NCBI RefSeq assembly: GCF_000427805.1
Contig: NZ_ATYS01000008.1
Location: 62,333 to 126,332 of the forward strand
From: Budvicia aquatica DSM 5075 = ATCC 35567
GTDB lineage: Bacteria > Pseudomonadota > Gammaproteobacteria > Enterobacterales > Enterobacteriaceae
Direction of reading: 5' to 3'
Length of the DNA: 64,000 bases
Shown: positions 40,874 to 51,236 of the stretch, one piece after another
Layout: each line of letters opens with the position of its first letter
How positions within the stretch are numbered: position 1 is the first letter of the stretch
Translations under genes and position numbers: made by a program
Notes under the pieces: model-generated
Database searches by the model: none
Told to the model about the DNA's origin: nothing
Seen by the model: the letters and a program-made list of their open reading frames with translations, nothing else

Positions 40874-42218
40874 TATCAGGCTCCTCATTAGTTATAGTTT
40901 GCTTACGATCCCACAAAAGGCGAGGATCAAACATCATGGCTGCAATCATGGTTAAAATAACCACCAGTGCAAATAGCAATGCGCCAATATCAGGGTAAAT
41001 ACTCATTAATCGCCCCATTCGCACCAGCGCGGATAATACGCCAATAACAAAAACGTCAATCATTGACCAGCGGCCAACAAATTCAACGATTTCATACATA
41101 AGATGCATTCTTTCTCTATCTTGGCGGCTTTTTATTGCACCATCTCTTGATGCGTCATAACAAAGCCAAGCAATAGCTAACATTTTTAAGGTCGGTACTA
41201 CAATACTGGCAATAAAAATAACCAATGACACCGGGTATGAACCGTCTTCCCAAATCAAAATAACACCGGCCATAATGGTCGATGACAACGGGTTGCCTAA
41301 CACTTCAGTTACCATAATCGGTAACAGATTTGCCGGGATATAAAGAATAATAGATGTGACCAGTAAAGATATGGTCCATTGTAAGCTATTAGGCCTTCTC
41401 ACATAGCCATCAGTTTGGCAACGCGGACACTCTTTTTGATCTGCTGGCAATATCGCCATACAGCATGGGCATAATCGCAACCCCTGTGACATGCCCGAAA
41501 TTCCGGTTTGCGGCGTTTTATCTAAGGCCGGAGCCGGTTGAATACTCTGCCAAAGTGAATAACGGTCGGTACACTGAAAAGCTCGGACCTGAAGCAGGCA
41601 AAACAGGCAATAAGGAATAAAGCTCGGCCCAATACCAATATCGCCATAAGCCATTAGCTTAACAAAGCTCACTAATACGCCGACTAAAAAGATTTCAACC
41701 ATGCACCAGACTTTAGCCAGGTATATTGCCCGCCCCATAATGACTTTTAGCCGGTGTGGCATCCGAACCTTCAGGCACAGCAATATAATGGCAACCATGC
41801 AAAAAGCAGGTATGAGCTGAACAAAAATAATAAACAGTGATGCCAGGCTGGCATAGTCATCACTCATCATTGCCTGAGGAATTTCAATCAAACGAATCTG
41901 ATTATAAATTCCTGAAACGCGCATATTGATAAACGGAAATAGGTTAGCAAACACCATCATAATCAGTGCACTGACAGCACAACTCACCGGCTGTAGACTC
42001 GGTTCAACCCAGCGTGCACTCAACGTTGTATGACAGCGAGGGCAAACAGCCTTATCGCCTTCTGCGATTTGCGGTAACTTAACCGTCAAATCACATTGTG
42101 GGCACAAAACCACCTCATCTGTTGCGGACATAGCCTGTACAACATCCCCTTCGCGCACGGGATGTTTAGCTATCGTTTGTGGCAATGATGCATGGGAACA
42201 GCTCGCATCTAAACACAT
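40860..42218 (-). CDS. pqiA: PqiA inner membrane protein
   Basis: Inner-membrane partner of PqiB, with two repeated units each carrying a zinc-ribbon-like CxxC pair and four hydrophobic helices: CPQCD...CPRCHTTL, then CPCC...CPRCQTDGYVRRPN. Conserved LVSFVKLMAYGDIGIG and GRWSMIDVFVIGVLSALVRMG occur at equivalent places of the two repeats. ATG 42218 (AGGTGG upstream) gives 452 residues, about 35 longer than E. coli, the excess being an N-terminal Cys/His stretch with SCSHASLPQ. Follows uup as in E. coli. Confidence 0.95.
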   Translation of the reverse strand: MCLDASCSHASLPQTIAKHPVREGDVVQAMSATDEVVLCPQCDLTVKLPQIAEGDKAVCPRCHTTLSARWVEPSLQPVSCAVSALIMMVFANLFPFINMRVSGIYNQIRLIEIPQAMMSDDYASLASLFIIFVQLIPAFCMVAIILLCLKVRMPHRLKVIMGRAIYLAKVWCMVEIFLVGVLVSFVKLMAYGDIGIGPSFIPYCLFCLLQVRAFQCTDRYSLWQSIQPAPALDKTPQTGISGMSQGLRLCPCCMAILPADQKECPRCQTDGYVRRPNSLQWTISLLVTSIILYIPANLLPIMVTEVLGNPLSSTIMAGVILIWEDGSYPVSLVIFIASIVVPTLKMLAIAWLCYDASRDGAIKSRQDRERMHLMYEIVEFVGRWSMIDVFVIGVLSALVRMGRLMSIYPDIGALLFALVVILTMIAAMMFDPRLLWDRKQTITNEEPDSAGQ

Positions 42219-42353
42219 AGCCACCACCTTTTGTTAAATAATGCAATCGTCATATTCGAAAGCCGAAGATAACGAACAACAGAGAACTTAGGCCCGTAAA
42301 CATTTATCGCATTCCCTTGCCTATGTTAGCGTTAAGATATCAGCTATAAGACA

Positions 42354-42389
42354 TTTCAATCATTACCCCATTCAGGGTAATGATTGAAA
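42354..42389. terminator. Perfect 15-bp inverted repeat between uup and pqiA
   Basis: TTTCAATCATTACCC (42354-42368) pairs without mismatch with GGGTAATGATTGAAA (42375-42389), 6-nt loop. Located 42 bp after the uup stop and 136 bp before pqiA. Could end uup transcription or attenuate read-through into pqiABC; there is no long T-run. Confidence 0.6.
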
Positions 42390-42430
42390 ACCATGGTTAA
42401 AACTATTCCCCATAGCGACTTATTATGCTT

Positions 42431-44338
42431 TTACTCAGCGTTTTTAAGCGCTTCAAGCTCTTCCCAACGCTCAAATGCTTGTTCAAAAGACTGTTCAGCC
42501 GCGGCCAAATCCATTAATACCTTCTGCGTTACGTCATGCGGCTGATTAAAGAAGGATGCATCACTGACCTGAGCCTGAAATTTAGCAACCTGATCTTCAA
42601 GCTTTTCAATCTGAGCAGGTAACTCTTCTAGCTCACGCTGCAAACGATAGCTTAATTTATTCGCTGGCTTTTTCTTTTCCTCTACCTTCTCAACGACTGG
42701 CTTAGCCTGCACTATCGTCGTCGGAGCTTTTAATTCTTTGGCATTGGCTTGCTGTTGATGAGCATCATAATAACCACCGACGTACTGTTTAATGACGCCG
42801 TTACCCTCAAAAATCCAGCAATCTGTCACTGAATTATCAACAAATTGGCGATCGTGGCTTACCAGTAAGACCGTACCTGTATATTCATTGAGTAACTCTT
42901 CCAATAATTCTAATGTCTCAATATCCAGATCGTTAGTTGGTTCATCGAGAATTAGTAAGTTACTCGGCTTTAAGAATAATTTGGCTAACAGTAAACGGTT
43001 ACGTTCACCACCAGACAATGCACGAACCGGCGTCATTGCCCTCTTAGGATGGAATAAAAAGTCCTGTAAATAGCCTAGCACATGACGAGGACGGCCGTTA
43101 ACCATCACCTCTTGCTTACCTTCAGCCAGGTTATCCATTACCGTACGATCCGGATCCAGTTCCGCACGATGCTGATCAAAGTAGGCAACTTCGAGCTTAG
43201 TTCCACCGCGAACTTTACCGCTGTCCGGCTGTAGCTGTTGTAACATCAGCTTTAAAAGCGTCGTTTTACCACAGCCATTCGGACCGATTAGCGCAATCTT
43301 ATCCCCGCGCTGAACCTGAACAGAAAAATCTTTAACCAAGGTTTTACCATCAACAGAATAGCTGACATCCTCAAGTTCAAAGATAATCTTGCCTGAACGG
43401 ATAGACTCCTCAACCTGCATTCTCGCGGTGCCCATAGTAGAACGGCGAGCGGCGTGTTCATTACGCATCGCTTTTAGCGCTCTGACTCGCCCTTCATTAC
43501 GCGTACGACGGGCTTTAATTCCCTGACGGATCCAAACTTCTTCCTGAGCTAAACGCCGATCGAACTCGGCATTTTGTAGCTCTTCAACCCGAAGTGCTTC
43601 CTCTTTACCTTCCAAGTAAAGATCATAATTGCCGGGCCATGACACTAGCTTGCCACGGTCCAGATCGACGATCCTGGTTGCCATGGTGCGAATAAACGAA
43701 CGGTCATGGGAGATAAAGACAATGCTGCCCTGAAACTCTTTTAAGAACTCTTCAAGCCAGGAAATAGTTTCAATATCTAAGTGGTTGGTTGGCTCGTCCA
43801 GCAGTAACACATCGGGAGAACAGACCAGAGCACGCGCCAGCGCCGCTTTGCGTAGCCAGCCACCGGATAACGAAGAAAGCGCTGCATCCGCCGATAGTTC
43901 TAAACGAATTAAAACATCACGGATTTGGCTGTCAATTCGCCACCCGTCCTGATGTTCCAGCGCTTCCTGCAGTACTGACATGCGATTTAAATTTTTATCG
44001 CTGGGATCGTGGCCCACTAATAACGATAAATGCTGGTATTCCTTTAGTAACTCTGCCGGCCCGGCAATGCCTTCCGCAACAAAGTCATACACGCTGCCTT
44101 CAACGTTACGCGGTGGATCCTGTTGCAGACGAGCGACCACTAAATCCTGTTCGAAAATGATCCGACCATCATCTAACGGTAGCTCTTTGCTTAAAATTTT
44201 AAGTAAGGTCGACTTCCCGGCACCGTTGCGCCCGACTAAACAAACTCGCTCATTCGGTTCAATATGAAGTTCGGTGTTATCTAATAACGGCGCATCACTA
44301 AAGGAGATCCATGCGCCGGATAAATTAATTAAAGACAT
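42431..44338 (-). CDS. uup: ABC-F ATPase Uup
   Basis: Soluble ABC-F protein with two ATPase domains, implicated in ribosome function and in limiting precise transposon excision. Walker A GRNGAGKST and GPNGCGKTT, signatures LSGGWLRKAALARALV and LSGGERNRLLLAKLF, Walker B DVLLLDEPTNHLD and NLLILDEPTNDLD. The inter-domain linker (about 240-310) and a Uup-type C-terminal coiled coil (about 560-635, KLSYRLQRELEELPAQIEKL) are visible. 635 residues, E. coli length. Starts 3 bp after rlmL. Confidence 0.97.
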   Translation of the reverse strand: MSLINLSGAWISFSDAPLLDNTELHIEPNERVCLVGRNGAGKSTLLKILSKELPLDDGRIIFEQDLVVARLQQDPPRNVEGSVYDFVAEGIAGPAELLKEYQHLSLLVGHDPSDKNLNRMSVLQEALEHQDGWRIDSQIRDVLIRLELSADAALSSLSGGWLRKAALARALVCSPDVLLLDEPTNHLDIETISWLEEFLKEFQGSIVFISHDRSFIRTMATRIVDLDRGKLVSWPGNYDLYLEGKEEALRVEELQNAEFDRRLAQEEVWIRQGIKARRTRNEGRVRALKAMRNEHAARRSTMGTARMQVEESIRSGKIIFELEDVSYSVDGKTLVKDFSVQVQRGDKIALIGPNGCGKTTLLKLMLQQLQPDSGKVRGGTKLEVAYFDQHRAELDPDRTVMDNLAEGKQEVMVNGRPRHVLGYLQDFLFHPKRAMTPVRALSGGERNRLLLAKLFLKPSNLLILDEPTNDLDIETLELLEELLNEYTGTVLLVSHDRQFVDNSVTDCWIFEGNGVIKQYVGGYYDAHQQQANAKELKAPTTIVQAKPVVEKVEEKKKPANKLSYRLQRELEELPAQIEKLEDQVAKFQAQVSDASFFNQPHDVTQKVLMDLAAAEQSFEQAFERWEELEALKNAE

Positions 44339-44341
44339 GTA

Positions 44342-46513
44342 TTACTTACCCTCGCCGGCGTGAGAGATCAGCCAGCAATTATGAATTTGTCGATTACGGG
44401 CAAAATCTACCGAAAGCGTTTTCTCGGAGATTTCTTCAGCCGCTAAGCCAAGCTTAGTCAAGCCTTCTGTATCCATTTTAAAACCGCGCTTATTGTTGGA
44501 GAACATAATGGTTCCACCGGCGCGTAACATCTTTTTCAGATCCATCATTAAAGCCAGATGATCCCGCTGAACGTCAAAGCTATTTTCCATACGCTTCGAG
44601 TTTGAGAAGGTTGGCGGATCGATAAAGATCACATCGAATTGTTCCGTCGTTTCACGCATCCAGCCTAAGCAGTCGGCCTGAATTAACCGATGCTGACGGC
44701 CGGTCAAATTATTGGCCCGCAAGTTACGTTCAGCCCATTCCAGATAGGTTCTGGACATATCAACCGTCGTCGTACTGCGCGCACCACCAATGCCTGCATG
44801 CACGCTGGCCGAACCGGTATAAGCAAATAGGTTAAGGAAATCCTTCCCTTTACTTAACTTGCCCAAAGTACGACGGGCAATACGGTGATCGAGGAATAAT
44901 CCGGTATCCAGATAGTCGGTCAGATTTACCCACAGTTTGGCACCGTACTCATCGACTAAGAAAAACTCACCTTTTTGAGCCAGTTTTTCATATTGGCTTT
45001 TACCTTTTTGCTTTTCACGCACTTTCAAAATCAGTGCGCTGGCCGGCAGTTCCATCACCGCTAAAGTGGCGTTAATAGCATCAAACAGTCGCTGTCTGGC
45101 TTTTTGAGGATCGACAGTTTTTGGCGGAGCATATTCTTGCAAAACAACTTTACTACCGTAGCGATCGACCGCTACGTTGTATTCGGGTAAATCAGCATCG
45201 TACAGGCGGTAACATTCAATGCCTTCTTGTTTTGCCCACTTATCCAGCTTCTTCATATTTTTACGCAGGCGATTAGCAAAATCAGCCGCAATCTGAACCG
45301 ATTGGCCGCTGTGTGCTTCATTTTCAGTGGCAACACCACCATCCGCTCCCACACTGACATTGCGCTGGTTTTCAGACAGCTGATAATTTTTTTGCACGCA
45401 GTCCAGAGGACCATTTTTAGCCTTAAACTGGCGGCCGGCGCGCAGTTGTAAACAGCTTAACAATTCCGGTGATGCGCTGAATAAAGACAGGTTCCAGCCA
45501 CCGAATGACTGTTTCATGATTCGACCAAGAGCACTGTGTAAAGCGATCAGCGCGGGTTCACTCTCCAAACGTTCGCCATAAGGAGGATTACTTAATACCG
45601 TTCCTTTCGGTCCTTCTGGCAACGGATTGGTTAAACGAGTCAGATCCCGTGATTCAAAGGTCATCAGGCTTGCCACGCCGGCTCTGCGGGCATTACTTTT
45701 TGCTATTTCAATCACCCGACGATCGTGGTCATAGCCATAAAAACGGGACTCCGTTTTATTAACTCCACGATTCGCTCTGACCTGCGCCTCAGCCAATAGC
45801 TCACGCCAGAGCTCAGGGTTATGGCCAGACCATTGGTTGAAGCCCCAATATTCGCGCTTAAGGCCGGGGGCAATATCAGCCGCAATCATTGCGGCTTCGA
45901 TTAGAAGCGTGCCGGAACCGCACATCGGATCAACCATTGGCGTGCCGGATTCCCAGCCTGAACGCATGACGATCGCAGCACCAAGGCTCTCTTTCAACGG
46001 CGCCTGACCGGCCATATCACGATAGCCGCGCTGATGCAGGCCATCGCCGCTTAAGTCAATGGCAATATTTGCCATGTCCCGCTGTAAATAGACATTAATG
46101 CGTACATCAGGCTGCAATTTAGCTACGTTAGGCCGTTCTTGAACTTTACGGGTAAAGCTATCAACAATGGCGTCTTTGACTTTCAGTGCGCCATATTGGC
46201 TATTGCGAATCTCTTCATTAGTACCGGTAAAATTAACCGCGAACGTTTTATCAACGCTGAATAGGGTCGGCCAGTTAATGGCATTAACGCCAAGATAGAG
46301 ATCCATGTCGCTGTGTACGCGGAATTCACTCAGTGGAAGTAAAATGCGTGAAGCCAAACGGCTCCATAACAGGCTGGTATACATAAGACGCTCATCGCCT
46401 TCAAAATGCACACCTCCCTGAACCACTTTACAGGAACTTGCCCCCAGCGCTTCCAGCTCAGTTTTTAATAGTTCTTCCAGACCACGCGCCGTACTGGCAA
46501 ACAGAGAGATCAT
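44342..46513 (-). CDS. rlmL: Bifunctional 23S rRNA methyltransferase RlmKL
   Basis: Methylates 23S rRNA at G2445 (N2, N-terminal RlmL half) and G2069 (N7, C-terminal RlmK half). N-terminal THUMP domain, then [17 protein letters not shown] and [14 protein letters not shown]; second methyltransferase with [20 protein letters not shown] and [20 protein letters not shown] 46513 ([16 protein letters not shown]) matches family starts; 723 residues, about 20 longer than E. coli because of an Asn/Gly/Ala-rich insertion around residue 390 ([20 protein letters not shown]). Operon rlmL-uup. Confidence 0.97.
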   Translation of the reverse strand: MISLFASTARGLEELLKTELEALGASSCKVVQGGVHFEGDERLMYTSLLWSRLASRILLPLSEFRVHSDMDLYLGVNAINWPTLFSVDKTFAVNFTGTNEEIRNSQYGALKVKDAIVDSFTRKVQERPNVAKLQPDVRINVYLQRDMANIAIDLSGDGLHQRGYRDMAGQAPLKESLGAAIVMRSGWESGTPMVDPMCGSGTLLIEAAMIAADIAPGLKREYWGFNQWSGHNPELWRELLAEAQVRANRGVNKTESRFYGYDHDRRVIEIAKSNARRAGVASLMTFESRDLTRLTNPLPEGPKGTVLSNPPYGERLESEPALIALHSALGRIMKQSFGGWNLSLFSASPELLSCLQLRAGRQFKAKNGPLDCVQKNYQLSENQRNVSVGADGGVATENEAHSGQSVQIAADFANRLRKNMKKLDKWAKQEGIECYRLYDADLPEYNVAVDRYGSKVVLQEYAPPKTVDPQKARQRLFDAINATLAVMELPASALILKVREKQKGKSQYEKLAQKGEFFLVDEYGAKLWVNLTDYLDTGLFLDHRIARRTLGKLSKGKDFLNLFAYTGSASVHAGIGGARSTTTVDMSRTYLEWAERNLRANNLTGRQHRLIQADCLGWMRETTEQFDVIFIDPPTFSNSKRMENSFDVQRDHLALMMDLKKMLRAGGTIMFSNNKRGFKMDTEGLTKLGLAAEEISEKTLSVDFARNRQIHNCWLISHAGEGK

Positions 46514-46709
46514 AACGTTACACCACATAATAAAAATAGTGGTGCATTATAGCCAATCCGCGGACTTTGTCATAAAGTTACACTCCATTAATTAACGAAA
46601 TGATCCTGCCGATAGCCCAATTTGGCACGTATTGAATATTTCGCCTTAGATTACAGCTCTTTTGAAGCCCACATTAGCTCATCAGAGTCAGCAAGAAGTG
46701 GAGTTCTAC

Positions 46710-47813
46710 ATGGTTAATCTATCCCGTTTGTATGTACATCCGGTTAAATCAATGAGGGGATTAGAACTTTCCCATGCTCAAGTCAGTGAAAGTGGTTTAG
46801 CTTTTGATCGTATTTTTATGCTGACTGATGTTAATGGTACCTTTATTACCGCCCGTCAGTATCCATCACTCGTTTGTTTTACTCCTGCGCTATTAATCAA
46901 TGGCATGTCGATTACTGCACCGGATGGGCAAAGCCGTACCGTTTTATTTAATTCGTTTTCAGCGCCAAATTTTCCAACTGAAGTATGGGGAAATCATTTC
47001 AGTGCCCATATTGCCCCGGATGATATTAATCAATGGCTAAGCGGCTATATGAAACGTGAAGTTCAGCTACGCTGGGTTGGTGAAGCGCTGACGCGCCGGG
47101 TAAAAAACAGGCCAGAAGTTCCACTCTCTTTTGCCGATGGTTTTCCCTACTTGCTGATCAACGAAGCCTCATTTGAAGCATTGCAGCTACGCTGTCCGTC
47201 AAATATTGTAATTGAACAGTTTCGCCCTAATTTGATTATTCGGGGAGCTGATGCTTTCGCGGAAGATAGCTGGCAAACCATCCGGATCGGTGAAGTTATT
47301 TTTGATTTAGTCAAACCCTGCAGCCGCTGCGTGCTGACTACCATCAATACGGAAAACGGACGTAAACACCCTCAGAGTGAGCCTTTACGCACCCTGCAGC
47401 AATTTCGAACCGCTGAGAATGGCGACGTTGATTTCGGCCAAAATCTGATCGCTCGTAATAACGGCGTTATCCGGCTAGGCGACCGAATCGAAGTACTGGC
47501 AACCCACCCTGCTCGGGTTTATAAATCCAGTCAGCCGATTGAGAATATAGAGCCGGAGCAAGTCCCGGTTAAAAATGTCGTTATCAGCTATAAAGAACAC
47601 ACTTTTATTGGTAATAACCAACAGGTGCTATTGGAACAGCTAGAGCAAAATAATATTCAAATTCCATACTCGTGCCGTGCAGGCATTTGCGGATGCTGTC
47701 GAATAAAACTGGAAACGGGGGAAGTCACTGCCCTGAGAAAGGGAGCAATTAAGCGGGATGGCACCGTGCTAGCCTGTAGCTGCGTACCTAAAGAAAATAT
47801 CAAACTAGCTTAG
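46710..47813 (+). CDS. ycbX: YcbX, MOSC-domain protein fused to 2Fe-2S ferredoxin
   Basis: Molybdenum-cofactor-dependent protein that reduces N-hydroxylated base analogues such as 6-hydroxylaminopurine. N-terminal beta-barrel ([17 protein letters not shown]), central MOSC domain with the cofactor Cys in [17 protein letters not shown], and a C-terminal plant-type 2Fe-2S domain with [17 protein letters not shown] and LACSCVP. ATG 46710 with GTGGAG upstream gives 367 residues (E. coli 369); the 16-residue longer frame is not conserved. The stop lies in a 14-bp inverted repeat shared with zapC. Confidence 0.95.
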   Translation: MVNLSRLYVHPVKSMRGLELSHAQVSESGLAFDRIFMLTDVNGTFITARQYPSLVCFTPALLINGMSITAPDGQSRTVLFNSFSAPNFPTEVWGNHFSAHIAPDDINQWLSGYMKREVQLRWVGEALTRRVKNRPEVPLSFADGFPYLLINEASFEALQLRCPSNIVIEQFRPNLIIRGADAFAEDSWQTIRIGEVIFDLVKPCSRCVLTTINTENGRKHPQSEPLRTLQQFRTAENGDVDFGQNLIARNNGVIRLGDRIEVLATHPARVYKSSQPIENIEPEQVPVKNVVISYKEHTFIGNNQQVLLEQLEQNNIQIPYSCRAGICGCCRIKLETGEVTALRKGAIKRDGTVLACSCVPKENIKLA

Positions 47814-47837
47814 GGGGGCTCAGTAAGCTAGTTTGAT
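47799..47837. terminator. Perfect 14-bp inverted repeat between ycbX and zapC
   Basis: ATCAAACTAGCTTA (47799-47812) and TAAGCTAGTTTGAT (47824-47837) pair perfectly across an 11-nt loop GGGGGGCTCAG-like. The left arm contains the end of the ycbX reading frame and its TAG; the right arm touches the zapC stop. No T-run, so termination would be weak or Rho-assisted. Confidence 0.6.
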
Positions 47838-48394
47838 CACACGGCTTGTGCGTATGAGTATTTTTGAGGCGAACTGGCTTCTTCAATAATCACTGCGCAT
47901 AGCCTGTCGTGCATAATTTTTATTGCGTCACCCAACTGCATGCACTTACCTGAAAGCACCAAAGTAGGCTGAGCAACAAGGCACAAACTTGCATTCTCAC
48001 CGGCATCAACCACCAACAGAATTGCCGAGTCACCATTTTCAATAAGTTTAACCGCAACCAATTCACAGCACAGCGGTTGTAGCTCAGTACCCTGCTGTAC
48101 AAAATACCAACTTTTTGGCATCAGCGGCTTTAAAAAACGATTAGCCGTCAATGCATTCAATATTAATTCAGCACGCTGGTCATTGGTTAATGCTAAACAA
48201 CGACAGCGTTCTTCTAGCTCAAAATATAGCGCGGCATCATCAACGCAAAATGCGGATTCGGTAAACGCATCGGGCGTCAACATTTTGGCAGAAAAACGTG
48301 AGCGAAAAATCATGTCATGAGACAAATCCAACATTAATCGATCGTGTTCATCATCAAAATACCAGCGCCAGTTATCATCTGGCTTAATCCTCAT
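47837..48394 (-). CDS. zapC: Cell division protein ZapC
   Basis: Z-ring-associated cytoplasmic protein that promotes FtsZ bundling. The family start [20 protein letters not shown] and core [22 protein letters not shown] are clear. 185 residues versus 180 in E. coli. Located between ycbX and pyrD, as in E. coli. No repeats or unusual features. Confidence 0.95.
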   Translation of the reverse strand: MRIKPDDNWRWYFDDEHDRLMLDLSHDMIFRSRFSAKMLTPDAFTESAFCVDDAALYFELEERCRCLALTNDQRAELILNALTANRFLKPLMPKSWYFVQQGTELQPLCCELVAVKLIENGDSAILLVVDAGENASLCLVAQPTLVLSGKCMQLGDAIKIMHDRLCAVIIEEASSPQKYSYAQAV

Positions 48395-48552
48395 TACTCT
48401 ATCCTTAAACTATGAAGCATAATTAATTTTCCATTTGCTCTACGCTTACACTAATTTAAAACCAACTAATTAGGGTTTAATTAATGTAATAAAGCGATGG
48501 TAATTACTACCAATAATGTTTGGTAAAACATAAACGTCCTAAATATAGAACA

Positions 48553-48578
48553 ACCGGGGATAAAAATAAAGCCCCGGT
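48553..48578 (-). terminator. pyrD terminator
   Basis: ACCGGGG / CCCCGGT stem with a 12-nt A-rich loop 22 bp past the pyrD stop on the minus strand. T-run is weak. Confidence 0.6.
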
Positions 48579-48600
48579 CATTAATTAGTCATAATTTAGA

Positions 48601-49611
48601 TTAAATATGAGTAAGGATATCTTTAACTAATCCGGGTCCTTTAAAAATAAAGCCGGAATAAATTTGAATTAAAGACGATCCCGCCTCTATTTTCTCTCTG
48701 GCCGCCACCACAGAGTCTATACCACCAACGCCTATAATAGGCAGCTTGCCATTAAGCTCTTTCGATAAACGACGAATCACTTCGGTACTACTATATTGTA
48801 ATGGTCGCCCGCTTAATCCTCCGGATTGATCGCTATTAATTAATCCCTGGACTAATTTACGATCTAACGTTGTATTTGTTGCAATCACGCCATCAATATT
48901 ATGACGAACTAAACTATCAGCTATTTGGATCAATTCTTCCTCAGAAAGATCCGGCGCGATCTTTACCGCTATAGGAACATATTTAGCGTGTCGTTTTTCT
49001 AATTCAATTTGCTTTTTCTTTATTGCCATTAATAGATCATCTAACGCTGCACCATACTGCAAACTTCTTAATCCCGGCGTATTCGGTGATGATATATTTA
49101 TCGCTATATAACCGGCGTAAGGATATACTTTATCCATACAAATCAAATAGTCATCTTTACCCTGTTCTACCGGTGTAGCTTTATTTTTGCCAATATTAAC
49201 GCCAATAATTCCATCAAAATGGGTTTTCTTTAAATTCTCAACCAGGTTATCTACACCGTGGTTATTGAATCCCATGCGGTTGATCAACCCTTCCGCAGCG
49301 ACGATCCTAAACAGTCTGGGCTTATCATTTCCCGGCTGCGGTTTTGGCGTTACGGTACCCACTTCAATGGATCCGAACCCCATAGATCCTAAAGCATCAA
49401 TACATTCACCATCTTTATCGAGACCGGCAGCAAGCCCTAGCGGGTTTTTAAATGTAAGCCCCATGCAGATAGTTGGTTTATCCGGGACTGATTGGCGAAT
49501 AAGAAACTGCAATGAACGTCCATTAAGACGCCGAAGCTGACTAAAGGTAAATTCGTGCGCGCGTTCAGGATCTAGCTGAAATAGTGCTTTTCTGATGAAA
49601 GGGTAGAACAT
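48601..49611 (-). CDS. pyrD: Dihydroorotate dehydrogenase (quinone), class 2
   Basis: Membrane-associated FMN enzyme of pyrimidine synthesis that oxidises dihydroorotate with quinone. N-terminal amphipathic membrane helix [39 protein letters not shown], catalytic Ser segment [17 protein letters not shown] and FMN-phosphate loop [21 protein letters not shown]. 336 residues, E. coli length. Upstream is accessory DNA rather than the fimbrial and ssu genes of E. coli. Confidence 0.98.
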   Translation of the reverse strand: MFYPFIRKALFQLDPERAHEFTFSQLRRLNGRSLQFLIRQSVPDKPTICMGLTFKNPLGLAAGLDKDGECIDALGSMGFGSIEVGTVTPKPQPGNDKPRLFRIVAAEGLINRMGFNNHGVDNLVENLKKTHFDGIIGVNIGKNKATPVEQGKDDYLICMDKVYPYAGYIAINISSPNTPGLRSLQYGAALDDLLMAIKKKQIELEKRHAKYVPIAVKIAPDLSEEELIQIADSLVRHNIDGVIATNTTLDRKLVQGLINSDQSGGLSGRPLQYSSTEVIRRLSKELNGKLPIIGVGGIDSVVAAREKIEAGSSLIQIYSGFIFKGPGLVKDILTHI

Positions 49612-50372
49612 GGCATCAATCTCATTGTTAATATTGATTATTTTAAGTTATACAAAACACATCTATCGGGTGATTTATACAGAAATGCTTTGTGTTCTAA
49701 TGTTCAACAGTGCTCAGGTCTACTTGAATCACTCATTCAGGTACATAGAATAACTGAAAGCTCAGCCAGATTAGAATTTTTCTTCACCGATATCATATAC
49801 ATTGCCACTAATTTACGTTCTCACTGGTCAATAAATCAGATTCATCCCCCAGTTAGATACAACGCCTTCATAAAAACCGTTCACCCCGACCGGCACTACT
49901 ACAGGCTTTAGGCCCTTTTATCATTTGGCGGGTAGGCAACCTTAGTTAGCTTATCGATATCACAACCAAGATTTCGAGCTTAGGTCCTGCTAGCCAGAAG
50001 GGGAAAACTCTCATCAAACAAGCTCACGTCAGAGCGACCCGATTAAAACGGTGCGTATCTGCTTTGACACTTCAGGTGATGTTTCTTTATTTGGTATTGT
50101 CTTCAACGGAGTTTCCCGACATTCGTGACATAGGCAGGACGTGTAAATGCATTGTGATAAATGCCATACAACACCTTAGACAGGCAAAGATAGGATTGCC
50201 TAATATTAACTGGGAGTCAGACCATAGGTAATATTACCGATCAAAGCAATGGTAATAAAAACAACATTTATGTTATATTTATATTCTGCATATACTGTAG
50301 TTAGAAATAAACGAACAGGGTTGCTCATTGGAATATTGCAGATTTCCATTGCGCGATATAGGGGTGTTCTAT
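49612..50372. other. Accessory non-coding stretch between pyrD and the HicB-like gene
   Basis: No gene can be supported. A 50-residue frame at 50079-50231 (MFLYLVLSSTEFPDIRDIGR...) has only a weak ribosome site and no recognised relatives. A perfect 12-bp palindrome GGTAATATTACC lies at 50227-50238 and TAATATTA occurs 24 bp before it, which could be operator DNA for the HicB-like regulator downstream. I looked for a HicA toxin frame (about 60 residues, GSH motif) directly upstream of hicB and did not find one. Confidence 0.5.
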
Positions 50373-50807
50373 ATGTTTAAATATTCAGCGTCAGTCAGTT
50401 TTGATAAAGATACTGAAACCTATGAGATTTCATACAAAGACTTTAAAAACGTCTACGCTGTGGCTTACTCTGAGGATGATATCGAGCTGCAAGCCATGGA
50501 CGGGCTATTAGCCGGAATTGCAGAACATATCGATTGCCGCATCCCTATTCCTGAACCCTCAGCTCATGAAAGTGGCGAAATTATTATTGTCCTTCCCATC
50601 CTTACCTGCTTAAAAATTACATTACATAATGCGATGATTCAAACCGGAACAAGGAAGATTGATTTAGCCAGAAAGCTTAATCAAAAAGGTCCACAGGTAG
50701 ACAGACTTCTTGATATCACACACGCATCAAAAGTAGAGACATTGGAGCAAGCCTTATTTTTACTGGGATATGAAGTGTTTGTTTCCGTGAAAAAATCCAA
50801 AAAATAA
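50373..50807 (+). CDS. HicB-family antitoxin-like regulator (no HicA seen)
   Basis: Probable antitoxin/DNA-binding protein of the HicB family. From ATG 50373 the 144-residue protein has an N-terminal RNase-H-like HicB domain (FKYSASVSFDKDTETYEISY, AMDGLLAGIAEHIDCRIPIP) followed by a C-terminal Xre-like helix-turn-helix (ITLHNAMIQTGTRKIDLARK, VDRLLDITHASKVETLEQAL), the same order as E. coli HicB. AGGGGTG precedes the start by about 8 bases. HicB normally neutralises an adjacent HicA mRNA interferase; none is visible up- or downstream, so this looks like an orphan. The upstream AT-rich region TTATATTTATATTCTGCATATACTG may be its promoter. Confidence 0.8.
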   Translation: MFKYSASVSFDKDTETYEISYKDFKNVYAVAYSEDDIELQAMDGLLAGIAEHIDCRIPIPEPSAHESGEIIIVLPILTCLKITLHNAMIQTGTRKIDLARKLNQKGPQVDRLLDITHASKVETLEQALFLLGYEVFVSVKKSKK

Positions 50808-50959
50808 AATAAAAAAACAACCGATTTGAAGATTCAATTCAGATATTAAATATTGTTTTGGATCATTTATGGGGGCTTACTTTTTATCTATCATAACAAC
50901 CAAGTGGCACCGTTCAAAAAACATACTATTACCTTGCCGCATAGATAAAGAGGATTACT

Positions 50960-51091
50960 ATGAACATCTCAACGTCTGCTATTGCCCTGATTATACTGAT
51001 GTGCCTAACATCTGCGTATATTGGATGGATGTCATCAGAGCTGTCGGGAGGAAAAACATACTTTACGATTAAATCTTGCCCCGTTGGTTAA
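50960..51091 (+). CDS. Predicted 43-residue membrane miniprotein
   Basis: Short frame starting MNISTSAIALIILMCLTSAY and ending TYFTIKSCPVG. AGAGGA sits six bases before the ATG, a good ribosome-binding site. Residues about 6-24 form a single hydrophobic helix; the tail has one Cys. An overlapping 67-residue frame in another phase (50869-51072) lacks a ribosome site and hydrophobic organisation and is rejected in its favour. Lies about 150 bp after the HicB-like gene on the same strand. No family recognised; it could be a toxin-like small membrane protein or a regulator of a larger membrane protein. Confidence 0.5.
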   Translation: MNISTSAIALIILMCLTSAYIGWMSSELSGGKTYFTIKSCPVG

Positions 51092-51236
51092 CCTTCGCTA
51101 TCGCCCGTTCAGTGGCTAACTTAAGCAATTTCACCATTATCCAAACCTATATATCCATGCAACAAGAAGATCCTATCTATTGATCTGAATTGATTTCTTA
51201 TCTATAACAGTAAAAACCATCAAATTTTAAGCGTCG

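Noticed and set aside
43789-44267. Overlapping plus-strand frames of 95-123 codons in uup
   Set aside because: Antisense to the conserved first ATPase domain of Uup; no ribosome site or family.
49690-49911. 73-codon plus-strand frame upstream of pyrD
   Set aside because: No ribosome-binding site, no hydrophobic or family pattern, and it begins inside the pyrD promoter region.
50869-51072. 67-codon frame after the HicB-like gene
   Set aside because: No ribosome site; it overlaps in another phase the 43-residue frame, which has AGAGGA and a clear membrane helix.
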